Source: Caulochytrium protostelioides (Eukaryota > Chytridiomycota > Caulochytriomycetes > Caulochytriales > Caulochytriaceae). From it: DNA of 29,661 bases. A program made the position numbers and the translations under genes. Shown one piece after another: positions 8,265-17,566 of this stretch. The notes beneath the pieces are model-generated. The model worked only from the letters and a program-made list of their open reading frames with translations. It searched no databases and was not told the DNA's origin. The stretch covers positions 1 through 29,661 of the forward strand of contig ML014323.1 of NCBI GenBank assembly GCA_003615045.1, given 5' to 3'. Each line of letters starts with the position of its first letter. Position 1 is the stretch's first letter.

Positions 8265-11189
8265 CGACACCGCTGCCGTTCCCGGGCGCGGCTCTCTCGC
8301 GCTCCCGTGCGCTTCGTCCTGCTGGTCCTGCTGGTCCTGCTGAGCGGCGGCGGCGGCGGCCGCCATCTCGCCGTCGCCGCCGGCTCACATGCCGGCTCGC
8401 CGCCGCCGTCGCCGCCGCCGCCGCCGCCGCCCGGCGGCACGCTCACCCTGCAGGCCCTCGGCATCGACGCATACGCCGGGCCTCCGCCCTTGCCATCGAT
8501 TCCGTCGGTGCTATCGGTGAGCACCCAGCCGAAGGCGGAGGCGGAGGCGCTCCCCGTCACGCGCGGCACGCTGATTCCGCCGCTGGCGCTGTTTCCATCG
8601 CGGCCCAGCGAGGGGCCCTATTACGCGGGCTCGCGCACGATCGGCGGTCCGTCGGGACCGGCGTATGACGCGGCGCCGCCGGCGGCGGCTGCGCCGCACC
8701 AGCGCGAGGCCAAGGTCGCCAATGCTGACGCTGACGCTGACGCTGACGCTGCCTCGGATGCCACGGACCCCTCGGGCTCGATGAGTAGCGACGACGTGCC
8801 GCTCCAGGCATGGCGCCGCGTGGTGCTCTATGCAACGCCGTTGGACAACCCCTTCATCAAGACGCTCGCGCCCAAGAAGCTGACGTCCCAGCAGCTGGCG
8901 GAGGAACACTGGTACCGGCCGCCGCAGATCGGCGACGACGTGCCGTTCCGTCCGCTCGACTACGCCTTCCATGTGACCGTGCTGGTGTTCAGCCCGCCGT
9001 CATGGAATGGCGCGGAGCTGCTGACGACGCTGTCGGCGGCGTTTGAGGTGCGCGAGTGCACCGGCGAGGACGTCGTGTTCTGCGAGTCCGAGCGCTCCGA
9101 GACCCACTACTTCGACCGGCGCGTCTTCGACCTCGACTACCCGATGACGGAGGAGCGGTTCGCGGAGGGCTTTACGTGGATGTACGTGGGCGATACGCTC
9201 ACGGACAACGCAGCGCTCTCGGCGCAGTTCCGCGACATCGCCGCCGGCCGCTACTACCACCTCGTCACGGCCAACTGCTTCCATTTCGCCCAGGCCTTCG
9301 TGTCCAAAATTCTCCATCCGTCGCGCTCCGCGGCGTTTCGGGTCGTGCCGCGCTTGTGGCTCCGGGTGAGCGCCACGAGCAAGGGCAGCGGTGGCAGCGG
9401 GGCCACCGGCAATGTCAGCGGCAGCCAGCAGAGCCGGCTGAGACGGCATAGCCAGCGCAGTCAGCACAGCCGCCTGCAAAGCAGCCGCAGCACGCGGAGC
9501 TTCAAGTCCGCCGTCAGCCGGCAGGCCTCGGTGCGGCCGAAGCGCGTCGTGCAGCGCGCGGCGAAGCTCACGATGAACTTGTTCAACCAGGCCAAGAACC
9601 GGAAGCTGCGGAAGCTCGTCAATCTCGCGGGGCGCCCGCTGCGGCGGACGGCGGCCTTCAAGCGGTTTGCCGACTACGTCACGTTTTACGGGAAGGAGCA
9701 AGCGGGCACTCTCACCGAAGCCATGATCAATCGGTACCTGCAGAGCAACGAGCACGAGCGCGGCCCCATCACACGCCACGTCGTGTCCTTCCGCTGGTAC
9801 AACTTTGACGGCGAGATGTCGCGCGAGGAGCAGGCGATGCAGAAGGCCCGCGCGCGCGCCGCGGAGCTCGAGGAAGACCGCGGGAGCTCGAACGGCGCCA
9901 GCAGCGACGAGCGCCATGGTCCGGACGGCGAGGATGCCCCGCGCGCGCGGGGCCGATCGGCGAAGCTGCACGCGCGCGCCGGTGGGCGAGCCCAGACGCC
10001 GGCGCGGGCGCTGGTGCGGTCGCCCTCGCAGCGACGCCGTCCCGGACGTCGCTCCCCGTTGGCAATGCGCATGCCCTCCAGGCCCTCCCTGGTCGTGCCG
10101 GCCCCGCCTAAGGTGCAGCCGGTCGGCACGCGCGTGACACAACAGCTGGACCGCGACGTGCCGCCCACGTTCGACGCGTGCATCAAGCCGTCCGACGCCA
10201 ACGCCGACGCCAACGGCGACAACGACGTCGTCGCGCCGCACGACGTGATGAAAGCGCTGGTGCTTCAGATCATCAACGAGCTCGCGATCACGGGGCCCTC
10301 GGGCAGCTACATGTTCACGGACAAGACGGGCGCCGGCGCCAAAGAAAAGGGGTCAGCCCCCGCGGCGGCGGCGCGGCCCCGGGCGGGCGGCGTCGCCCAC
10401 GCGGTGCGCGGCTTACTGCAGCGCTTGCGGCCGCCCAATCCGGATCATCCGGACGGCCCAGATGACATCTCGGACGAGTCGCCGCCGCCGCCGCCCTCGG
10501 GTCCGGTCCACGTGCAGCCGGCGTCGCCGTCGCCCTCCGCGCAGCGGCGATCGCCAGGGCTCGAGGACGCCGCGCCGTCGAGGCCCCGCCCGTCCTCGCG
10601 GCAGTCGCGGCAGTCGCGGCAATCGCGGCAGTCGCACATCACCGGCGCGTCGCCCCCTGTGATCCTCGCCGCCTCGATTAGGCGCAATCATCCTGTGATC
10701 ATCAGGAACGACAACAGCCACAGCATCGATGCTGAATCGGCGACCTCGCACGAGATCTCCGATCATTTGGAACATTACCGGCGACAAGGATACACCGGCA
10801 ATCCCACCATCCTGAACGTGGCGTCCACCGGCCGCCGGTCGTTCACGTCGAGCGGCAAGCAGAACACCCCGGGCCTTCCGAGCACCCCCTCGCGCCGCTT
10901 CTTGCAGTGGAGCGACCAGGTGGGCTCCGGCCGGGGTCACAGTCACGCCCGTCGCCACAGCCGTGGCCAGAGTTACCACCCTGGCGCGGTGCCACCGGCG
11001 GCGGCGGCCGTCGGCACCCACGCGGGACTCCAGCCGGACGAGTTCGACAGTCGCGGCTCCTCGCTGGACGCGGGGCCGTCTCGGAATGACCTCAAGGGCG
11101 TCGGCCAGGGCGTCAGTGACGACCTGCCCGGCGAGGCCTGGCCATGGCGCCCCGATCTCGAGATCGACGGCGAGGACAGTTCGGCCTAA
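8220..11189 (+). CDS. Large protein with possible PPPDE/papain-like Cys-His domain
   Basis: I do not recognise the full family. The product from ATG 8220 is 989 residues. A strongly hydrophobic stretch near residues 30-42 (VRFVLLVLLVLLSGGG) could be a signal peptide or anchor. The conserved-looking core spans about 200-390. It contains YAFHVTVLVF (H251) and, about 100 residues later, YYHLVTANCFHFAQAFVSKIL (C353). A histidine followed by a late Asn-Cys-x-x-Phe is the arrangement of permuted papain-fold hydrolases (PPPDE, LRAT/NlpC-like), so a thiol hydrolase is an inference. The remainder is low complexity: Pro-rich, an Asp-Ala tract, a basic Ser/Arg/Gln-rich region (about 380-450) and four Ser-Arg-Gln triplets. 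The later part (about 675-725) has a short helical-looking region, DVMKALVLQIINELAITG. Upstream in-frame ATGs (7971, 8043) leave the start uncertain. Confidence 0.6.
8724..8747 (+). repeat. (GCTGAC)4 repeat coding Ala-Asp
   Basis: Four perfect hexamers in the frame of the 989-residue protein encode alternating Ala-Asp just before its conserved core. Confidence 0.9.
10596..10631 (+). repeat. 9-bp repeat coding Ser-Arg-Gln x4
   Basis: Four copies of TCGCGGCAG (one with CAA) encode Ser-Arg-Gln repeats in the C-terminal third of the 989-residue protein. Confidence 0.9.
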
Positions 11190-11200
11190 GCGGCGGGCTC

Positions 11201-11219
11201 GCCCTGGCTGCGCCAGGGC
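11201..11219 (+). terminator. Short GC-rich hairpin just after a stop codon
   Basis: GCCCTGGC and GCCAGGGC form an 8-bp perfect stem with a three-base TGC loop, beginning 12 bases after the TAA of the 989-residue protein gene. There is no following T run. A role in 3'-end formation is only a possibility. Confidence 0.4.
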
Positions 11220-11334
11220 CACGGCTGCTGCCGCGCATCGACACGGATCGCCCTTCCCGGCCAGGGGCGTCCCGACCCGCGACAGCGACGACTGGATCGT
11301 GGCAGCCGTGGGGGAAGGGCGATCCGTGTCGATG
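11219..11334. repeat. Two interleaved inverted repeats (10 bp and 23 bp, both perfect)
   Basis: CCACGGCTGC at 11219-11228 is the reverse complement of 11302-11311. The 23 bases at 11236-11258 (starting CATCGACACGGATCG) are the exact reverse complement of 11312-11334. The right arms are adjacent, and the arms are interleaved in the order A, B, A', B'. The two stems therefore cannot form as simple nested hairpins. I see no target-site duplication around the 23-bp arms. Confidence 0.9.
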
Positions 11335-11858
11335 ATTATTCTCCTTCTCCCGCCTTCGCCTCACCCTTCCACAACGCAATGCCCCATCGTCAACAAACCA
11401 CGAGCAGGGCCGTCGCCGCCGCCGTCGCCGCCGCCGCCGGTCGCCGGTCGGATCGGGGGGATCGGCACCCCGAGGTGGGAGAAGGGGGAGAAAAAGGCCG
11501 GCCGTTGTCGGAGACGCGGCCGTCGGGGCGACGCCGCGCCAGGGGTCCGCCCGGCGAATCGGCATCGATCGACGTCGCGTATGCCGGAACGGCATATATC
11601 GCGGTAGGGCCATGGAGGATGGGTGCCGCGGCCCCATCGATGTCGGGAGCCCCGCTCCCGTATACGCTGCCGACGCGCTCGGCCGACGCGCTACTCTCAC
11701 GCGGCTTCGTGCTGTCGCTTCCGCTCGGGCCTTGCGCTGCTGCCGCCTGCGTCTGCGCCTCGGTTCCTGTGCCTGCACGCCGTTCCGCGCCGCGCCGCGC
11801 CGCTTCCTCCGCCTCACGCCGTCCTCGCTGCCGCCGCGACCGCCGATCCTGCCCCACC

Positions 11859-12236
11859 ATGCCCGCCGCCGCTGCCGGCGCGGCCGCTCGCCATCCCGCC
11901 GCCGCGGCGGCGGCGGCGGCGGCCGCCAATACGGTCCATGACGCCAGCATCTGGCGCCAGCGCATCCACGACGAGGCCGTCACCCAGGCCACGTGGCAGG
12001 CCAAGTGGGGGGCCCTGGGCCACATCCTGTACCCGCCGTCCGGCGAGCGCGCTGCGGGCGCGCCGCACGGGGCGGCGAACGCGCCGCCGGCGAGCGTGCC
12101 GCGCACCCGCGGCCGCGAGTATGGCCACGCGTGGACCGGCCTGGCGCTCGCGCCGCTCGAGCCCTTCGGCCGCGAGGCGCGGCCCCAGGGCAACGTGATG
12201 CGCTGGTTCGGCGGGACGGTCGAAAGTCTGCCCTAG
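11859..12236 (+). CDS. Small protein resembling ciliary microtubule inner proteins (C20orf85/C2orf50 type)
   Basis: The 125-residue product starts with an Ala-rich segment. It then has ASIWRQRIHDEAVTQATW followed by QAKWG, which fits the W-x3-R-x3-E-x6-W-x3-WG pattern of human C20orf85 (CIMIP1) and, more loosely, C2orf50. Those proteins bind inside ciliary doublet microtubules. The C-terminal part (WTGLALAPLEPFG, then MRWFGGTVESLP) is also rich in Pro, Gly and aromatic residues, as such proteins often are. ATG 11859 sits in a CCACCATG context; in-frame ATGs further upstream would add only low-complexity sequence. The resemblance is by eye over a short region, so the identity is tentative, but a real gene is likely because the motif region is well formed. 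Confidence 0.5.
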   Translation: MPAAAAGAAARHPAAAAAAAAAANTVHDASIWRQRIHDEAVTQATWQAKWGALGHILYPPSGERAAGAPHGAANAPPASVPRTRGREYGHAWTGLALAPLEPFGREARPQGNVMRWFGGTVESLP

Positions 12237-12639
12237 CCTGCCCGCGCGCTTGCTCGTGGGCGCCGCCCATGGGCCCAGCACCGTCGTGCAGCTCGGTCCG
12301 CTGCTGGCGGTCCCCTGCTGGCGAGGTCCCCTGGAGAATGGCGAGGCCAATCCCCCCGAGGGGATAACGAGAGCCATCTCATCGATGCTCATCCTCGGCC
12401 ATTGTGAAAGTAACCCTGGCAACAAGACGGAGACCTGCTGATACGCCTTTTCGTCCATACAAGGAAGGAAGGACATCATGGTCGTCCTCATCCATCTTCC
12501 AGGAATAGGAAGAGAGGTGAGATGGAAAGATGCGAATACGAATGGACGAAGTTCTTTTATATCATGTAGAAGGTAACTTGGAATCTCCGGGCCCCCCTTA
12601 ATTGACAAACCTCTCAGAGATCAGAGATCACCGGAGAAT
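12237..12639. other. Spacer between the CIMIP-like gene and the Copia fossil
   Basis: GC content falls from left to right through this stretch. It contains AT-containing segments and purine-rich sequence near 12460-12530. No gene, clear terminal repeat or primer-binding site is visible. Confidence 0.5.
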
Positions 12640-14035
12640 CGGAGGTCTTCGGAGGCTTCCATCCGTTCAATCCCGTTCGACTGGAAAAGGTCTTCAAGGC
12701 AGAAGACAAGCTGGCCGACAGCGCCACGAACTTCCCGCAGTGGAAGAAAGCTGTGATGCAGATCATGATCCAAGAAGGGCATCTGGGTATCCTTGAAGAC
12801 GACGAAATGACTGAAAAAAGTGACTGTAAGGAACACTAGAAGCAGTTTAGTACCCACTGGAACTCACGACTGAAAGAAATCTTTAGAGCAACCATCTGGC
12901 ACAATCTGCTTTACTCTTACCACGTGGGTAAGGATCTCTGCCCAGTGACACTCTGGGAACAACTCCTCAAAGACAGTGAGGAGACCGAAGAGACTTTTCG
13001 AAGACTGCCAGGAGGCCGTCATGACGCTCCGGATGGCTGAAGGGGAAAGTCTTGATGCCTTCCTGAACAGACTGAATGACACGTACGTTGAGATGGAGCG
13101 CCTATGCCCGACCTATCATTGGGTCGCAACCAATGTCATCCTCAAGACTCGAGCGGCTGTCTCCAAAATCGCGGAAAATTCCAAGGACACCTCATGCGTG
13201 CACGTGCTGAAGAAAGAACTCAGTGCAGATTCCTTTGCCAAGCGACTGCGCGACTATGCAAACGACTTACCTACAGACAATGACAGAGAAGTAGCTCTTG
13301 CGAGAGGGCACGACAAGCACTCGACCTCCAAGAAAGCCGATCCGGCCGATCGTTCCTGAGAGGCGGGTGCATCTTCTGTGCCACCAGGGGACACAAGATG
13401 GTGGACTGTGACAAACGGAACGAGATATCGATGGAACTCCGCCGGGCGTTCCAACGAGCCTACGAGGAGTACCATCAGAAAGCACGTGTTCGACGTGTGG
13501 ATGGGTCCGACGTGCCATCGGGCTGCAACTACGAGGTAGTTGCGAAAATCGACGAGAAGGGCAGAAAAGCCAAGTAAATTGACACGGTGGTCACCAGACA
13601 CATGGCGAGTGATGTCGGTCTTCTGGACAACATACGCCCCTTCCCTGAACCTGTCCATGTCTTCGCTGCTGGAGAACAAAGAGTAGACGGAACCCCACGT
13701 GGGAACTGGTAGTCTACGTGATGTAGGGGATCAAGAATGAAGAGCTAGCCCTCATCGACGTCATGCTGGTACCCGGACTAGACCAGAAGCTGATCATTTC
13801 GCCGATGAGGCTGGAAGATGGCAACGATCATGATGATCTCGGGGTTAAAGACCGCTTTACCGCTTGTCTGATGACTCCTCAGACCGGGAAGCTGATCCCT
13901 CTTTTCACGTGAAACTATGACCTCAGCCATCAGCCGAGCTCCGAGGAGCATGCTCGGGTAATCAACTATCTTCGCATCTTCGTAACCCCCTTCCCCGCCA
14001 ATGCATATCCATCTCCACGAAAACATCGTCGCACA
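12640..14035 (+). mobile_element. Fossil of a Copia-type (Ty1/copia) LTR retrotransposon, gag-protease part
   Basis: Sequence of lower GC than its neighbours resembles a Copia gag region. A CCHC zinc knuckle of the CX2CX4HX4C type lies near 13370-13410, and a stretch resembling the start of a Copia protease follows. The copy is broken in several places and appears to lack integrase, reverse transcriptase and RNase H, as well as recognisable long terminal repeats. The number of interruptions suggests an old insertion. Ends are approximate. The right end lies within about 60 bases of the 3' end of the TMEM43-like gene. Confidence 0.78.
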
Positions 14036-14089
14036 TGACTTTTACGGGAAAGGGTTGGGAAACGCCGCGCAGCGGCTGGCGGAATCCGA

Positions 14090-14703
14090 CTAGATCCCGA
14101 GTTCCAGCACGACGCCGTCAATAGCAATGAGTACAAACCAGCTGACCCACGTCTTGAAGTCCGCGCGGAACACCAGCACCCGCGGTACCCAGAGCACCAC
14201 CGCATACCCGTGCGCCACCACGAGCCCATCACTCAGCCACGCCGGCCACTGCATCCACGACAGCCACGACGAGGACGCGGTGGCAGCAGTGGCGGCGGCC
14301 GTGGCGGCCGCGACCGCACCGGCAGGGGACGGCGGCGACGACGACGCCCGCTGCCGCCATCGCGCGCCACCGCGCCGTGGCCACCGCAGCAGCACGCACG
14401 CGAGGCCCAGCAGGAGGCGCCCAAAGAGAGACTGCTGCCGGAGCCGCGCGTAGCGCGCGTCGGCGGCCGCCAGCGCCTTGAGCGGGAGGCCGGGGCGCAG
14501 GCCGACGTAGCCGCGGATCCCGCGGCCGATGCCGCTCGGATGCGTGGTCGCGATCGGGCCGAGCCGCGGCACGGCCGTCGTCCTGGGCGGCGGCAGCGGC
14601 AGCGGCGGCGGCGGCGGCGGCGACGACGACGCGGCGCTGGCCGCGGTCGCGGTCGTGACACCGAGCTGGGACGCCCACCGCGTCCGCAGGGTCTGCTCGG
14701 CCT

Positions 14704-14737
<34 letters not shown>

Positions 14738-15886
14738 CGGGGCAATCTGCCCGACGGCCGTCATGCCGGCGTCGACGACGAGCTGCGTGAAGCGGACCCG
14801 GACGTCGCCAGGCGTCGGCCGCTGCATGCGCGCGTGGAACGCCGCCCGGTCGAACGCGCCGAGCGCCGTCGCCACGTCCAGGTCCGTCGGATGCGCCGTA
14901 CGCAGGAACACGCCGTCGTACGTCGCGATAAAGCCCATCGCGAGCGCCGGCGGCATTGTGGCGGGCGCGTCCATGCCGGCGTCGTCGCGGTCGCGGGGAC
15001 CGTGCACAGCCGCATAGCGCGCCGCGGCCGGCGCGAGCGCCGCCGGCGTCCACGGCTCGGCGCGCTGCAGCAGCGCCATCTCGATGCGGTACAGCCGTGG
15101 CGCGGCGCATGCGACGAACGCCGGCGTCGATCCGTCGTCCGCGGCGTCGTCGTCCGCGGCGGCGGCGGCGGCGGCGGCGGCGGCATCACCGGTCGATGGC
15201 TGGAGCCGCGGGTCGCTGCGGCGGTGGGGCCGCGCCCCGGGCCGGAACGGCTGCGGCGGCAAGGGTGGGAGGGCCGTGGCGGTCATCGGCCGTCCGACGC
15301 CGTACACGGCGGCGGCGACGGCGGCGTCGGCGGCGTCGACATAGCGCGCAAGCGGGTTACGGTGGACAAGGTTGTCGAGCGGGACCGGGGCGTCGACCCA
15401 TTCGACGGTCCAGACGATCTCGTCGCTGGACGTGCCGAAGCCGTCGTGGTGGGCGCCGTGGCGCGCGGCGTCGCCGTCGGCGGCGGCGGACGTCGTCGTC
15501 GCGACCCACTGCGCATACTCGACGGTGCGGCGGACGGCGAGCGCGCGGTCAAAGCGCAGCCCGAACTCGTGGTCGTCGATCGGATGCGGCTCGGCCGCGG
15601 CGACGTCCGTGAAGCTGATCTGCGCGATCTGGCCGGGCGGGTGGCACATGTCCGCGGGCCGGAGCGTCGCATGGACGCGCGGATCACCGGGCGGCGGCGG
15701 CCCGCCCTTCGGCTGCGGGGTCAGGGCCGAACTTGGGACCGGACTCGACACGAGGTGGCCGCCGCCCGCGGCGTTCACGAGCCGCTTCAGGCGCTGCAGC
15801 GCCCGCTCGTACCGGAGCCGCTCGATGTCGAGGTAGCAGAACGTCGCGGCGAGGCCGGCAAAGAGGAAGAGCCCGGGGCGGACCAT
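14090..15886 (-). CDS. TMEM43/LUMA-like membrane protein
   Basis: The 598-residue product matches the TMEM43 (LUMA) family in motif order. A membrane segment at residues 5-18 comes first. LRFDRALAVRRTVEYAQWV stands for the family's LRRHVEMYQWVE, then IVWTVEWVDAPVPLDNLVHRNP stands for the YNTEWRSEIINS...HKNP block. PTPGDVRVRFTQLVVDAG corresponds to GDLRVSFSYAGLSG. ARYARLRQQSLFGRLLLGLACVLL resembles the region entering the last membrane segments, and hydrophobic segments finish the protein (about 535-598). In animals TMEM43 lies in the ER and inner nuclear membrane and binds LINC-complex and lamin partners. It is longer than human TMEM43 (400) because of Ala/Asp/Pro-rich inserts. The first ATG is followed at once by the membrane segment. 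It is divergent from the TypA gene across a 1.7-kb spacer. Confidence 0.75.
14706..14735 (-). repeat. Five-copy hexamer coding Asp-Ala in the TMEM43-like gene
   Basis: Five copies of GCGTCG on the plus strand read as GAC GCC codon pairs in the minus-strand gene, giving an Ala-Asp tract in a linker near the middle of the protein. Confidence 0.9.
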
Positions 15887-16264
15887 GGCGGGCGATGCCC
15901 GCCGCAGCGCGCAGGAAGCGGCGGTCGCAGGGCGGCGCTAGGAGACGCGAGCGGTCCGAGGAGGCGAGCGACCGAAGCATGCGGCAGGGATCGCGTGCAG
16001 GCCGCGGCAGGCCGCGGGGTTGTGACGCGGGCATGCTCCGTGGTCGCGGTCAGATTGGCCGTGGGTCGAGCAGGCTTGCGCAGGAGGCCCGCGAGCCGAC
16101 GGCTGAGGCACGATCCGAGGGCTGCACCGTTGGAGCGGCACGATCTGAGGGCAGAGCGGCGGAGCGCCGCGGCCCCGCGGGCAGCGCGTCCACGTGGGCT
16201 TATGGCGGCGGCGTTCCGCGGACGGCGGCTCCTGATGGGTCAGCACGGCGGCGTGAAGCGCCAT

Positions 16265-16309
16265 CATGGGCTGCGCCACCATGGGCTGCGCCACTATGCG
16301 ATGCGCCAC
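16265..16309 (+). repeat. 15-bp tandem repeat, three copies
   Basis: CATGGGCTGCGCCAC occurs twice exactly, followed by a third diverged copy TATGCGATGCGCCAC. It lies about 380 bases upstream of the TMEM43-like start. Confidence 0.8.
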
Positions 16310-17088
16310 ACGTCTCGCATCGCTCGGCTCGACTCAGCTCCCTCACGGCAGCAGGACCGCGGCAGGGGGATCGGCAAGCTCAGCGGTGGTGCGAACGGTG
16401 GCGAAGGCGGCGTCCGACGGAGAACGCGCGCACCGCGGTGAGCGGGCGAGCAATCCAGCGCGATTTCCGAAGCGACGGTCTTCCCGGGCATACACGCTCG
16501 GGAGGATGACAAGAGGCCGTCGGCCGAGGACGGCCTCCAATGACCCGAATTTGCGCGTGCCCGTTGCTTCGCGGCCCGACCCAGCGCTATCAGCGTCTCC
16601 GTCTGCGTGCCAGCCCCGCATGCCGCATCATGATCCTGCGGCTCTCGAGGCCAGCCCGCCTGATGGACCCGACGGGCTGCGTCCCCGCGGTGCGGTGCGA
16701 CCACCGGCGACGGAAGGACTTCTTCGATGACTTTGACTGAGAAATCGGACGCTCGATGAGAAGGCGAGCACACGCGCTGCGAACAGGATCGGTGATGGGG
16801 TGAGCCCTCGATGGTGCGGTCGTCTGCGGAGGCGGCTCGCTGGTCCGTCTGCGGACGCGACGCGAGGAAGCGCTTGAGCCAAGCGTCGCGGCTGCGCCAC
16901 CCAGTCTGGTTCTGCGCCTGTGGCGCAGCGCCCCCCCGACCGGGCGTCCGCGGCTCCGACTCGACCCGGGACCGTGGACGCCCCGTCGGCGGGCACCGGA
17001 ACCCCGCCGCCGTGCACGCCGCCGAAGGCCGCCGCTCAGCGTCCTGGCCACGGCCACGGCCACGACGACGGCCACGCGGCGGCGATAC

Positions 17089-17118
17089 GATGCGATGCGA
17101 TGCGATGCGATGCGATGC
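17089..17118 (+). repeat. (GATGC)6 pentamer microsatellite
   Basis: Six perfect GATGC units follow a GATAC unit and are followed by GAGGC, about 450 bases before the TypA start. Confidence 0.95.
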
Positions 17119-17342
17119 GAGGCAGCAGCGCGGTGATACGATGCGAGGCGAGGCGATAACGGCGTCAGCGCTGGCTTCTTGATAGTGCTCTCCGGGTGGT
17201 CGTCTCGCGCCGCCCGCGGTGTTCCAGCTCTTCCGAAACTCCGACCTTCCGCTCTGCCGCCGCCGCTTGGTCTGCCGTTCAGGTCTGAAACACATCTCGG
17301 CCTTCTCGAATAGAAAGAGTCCCATCTCGCATCATACCGCAT

Positions 17343-17385
17343 CATCTCATCTCATCTCGCATCGTATCGTATCGTATCGTATCGT
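17343..17385 (+). repeat. Pentamer microsatellites (CATCT)3 and (ATCGT)5
   Basis: CATCT is present three times at 17343-17357 and ATCGT five times at 17361-17385, ending in ATCGG. Both lie 180-225 bases before the TypA start, probably in its promoter or leader. Confidence 0.92.
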
Positions 17386-17566
17386 ATCGGAGCACGGCAC
17401 TATCGCGCATCGCAGCCCATCAAGCCACCCACCCTTGATCCGCCGATCGACGAGAACGCCCCGCCCCCGCCGAGTCCCGACAGACAGACCGTCCAAGCAC
17501 GGGCTCGCCGCTCCCTCCCGCCCGCGCCGGTCCTGCGCCGCGCCGCGCTCCAAAGCTCGTGCCACG

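Larger units (their letters stand above)
11190..11858. other. Spacer with strong hairpins and the upstream region of the CIMIP-like gene
   Basis: The first 145 bases hold three inverted repeats, listed separately. The rest is Pro/Arg-codon-like GC-rich sequence without a recognisable domain. A small palindrome TATGCC-GGAAC-GGCATA (11580-11596) runs into a TATAT-containing patch, which might be promoter sequence for the gene starting at 11859. Confidence 0.5.
15887..17566. other. Divergent spacer between the TMEM43-like and TypA genes
   Basis: No convincing gene lies here; long open frames on both strands are low-complexity Arg/Ala/Pro/Ser translations typical of GC-rich DNA. It probably contains the promoters of both flanking genes. 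Visible repeats are a 16-bp direct repeat (GGCACGATCYGAGGGC at 16107 and 16137), three copies of a 15-bp unit (16265-16309) and pentamer microsatellites (listed separately). Confidence 0.55.

Noticed and set aside
11236-11334. A MITE with 23-bp terminal inverted repeats
   Set aside because: No target-site duplication is visible and only one copy is in the window; recorded as an inverted repeat instead.
11390-12608. Minus-strand open frames opposite the CIMIP-like gene
   Set aside because: Low-complexity Ala/Arg translations with no motif, whereas the plus frame has an ordered Trp-rich motif and a good start context.
14210-16441. A 743-codon plus-strand frame over the TMEM43-like gene
   Set aside because: Arg/Gly-rich antisense translation without domains; the minus strand carries the ordered TMEM43 blocks.
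17089-17385. CRISPR-like or telomere-like array
   Set aside because: The units are simple pentamer microsatellites without spacers and do not match telomeric motifs.
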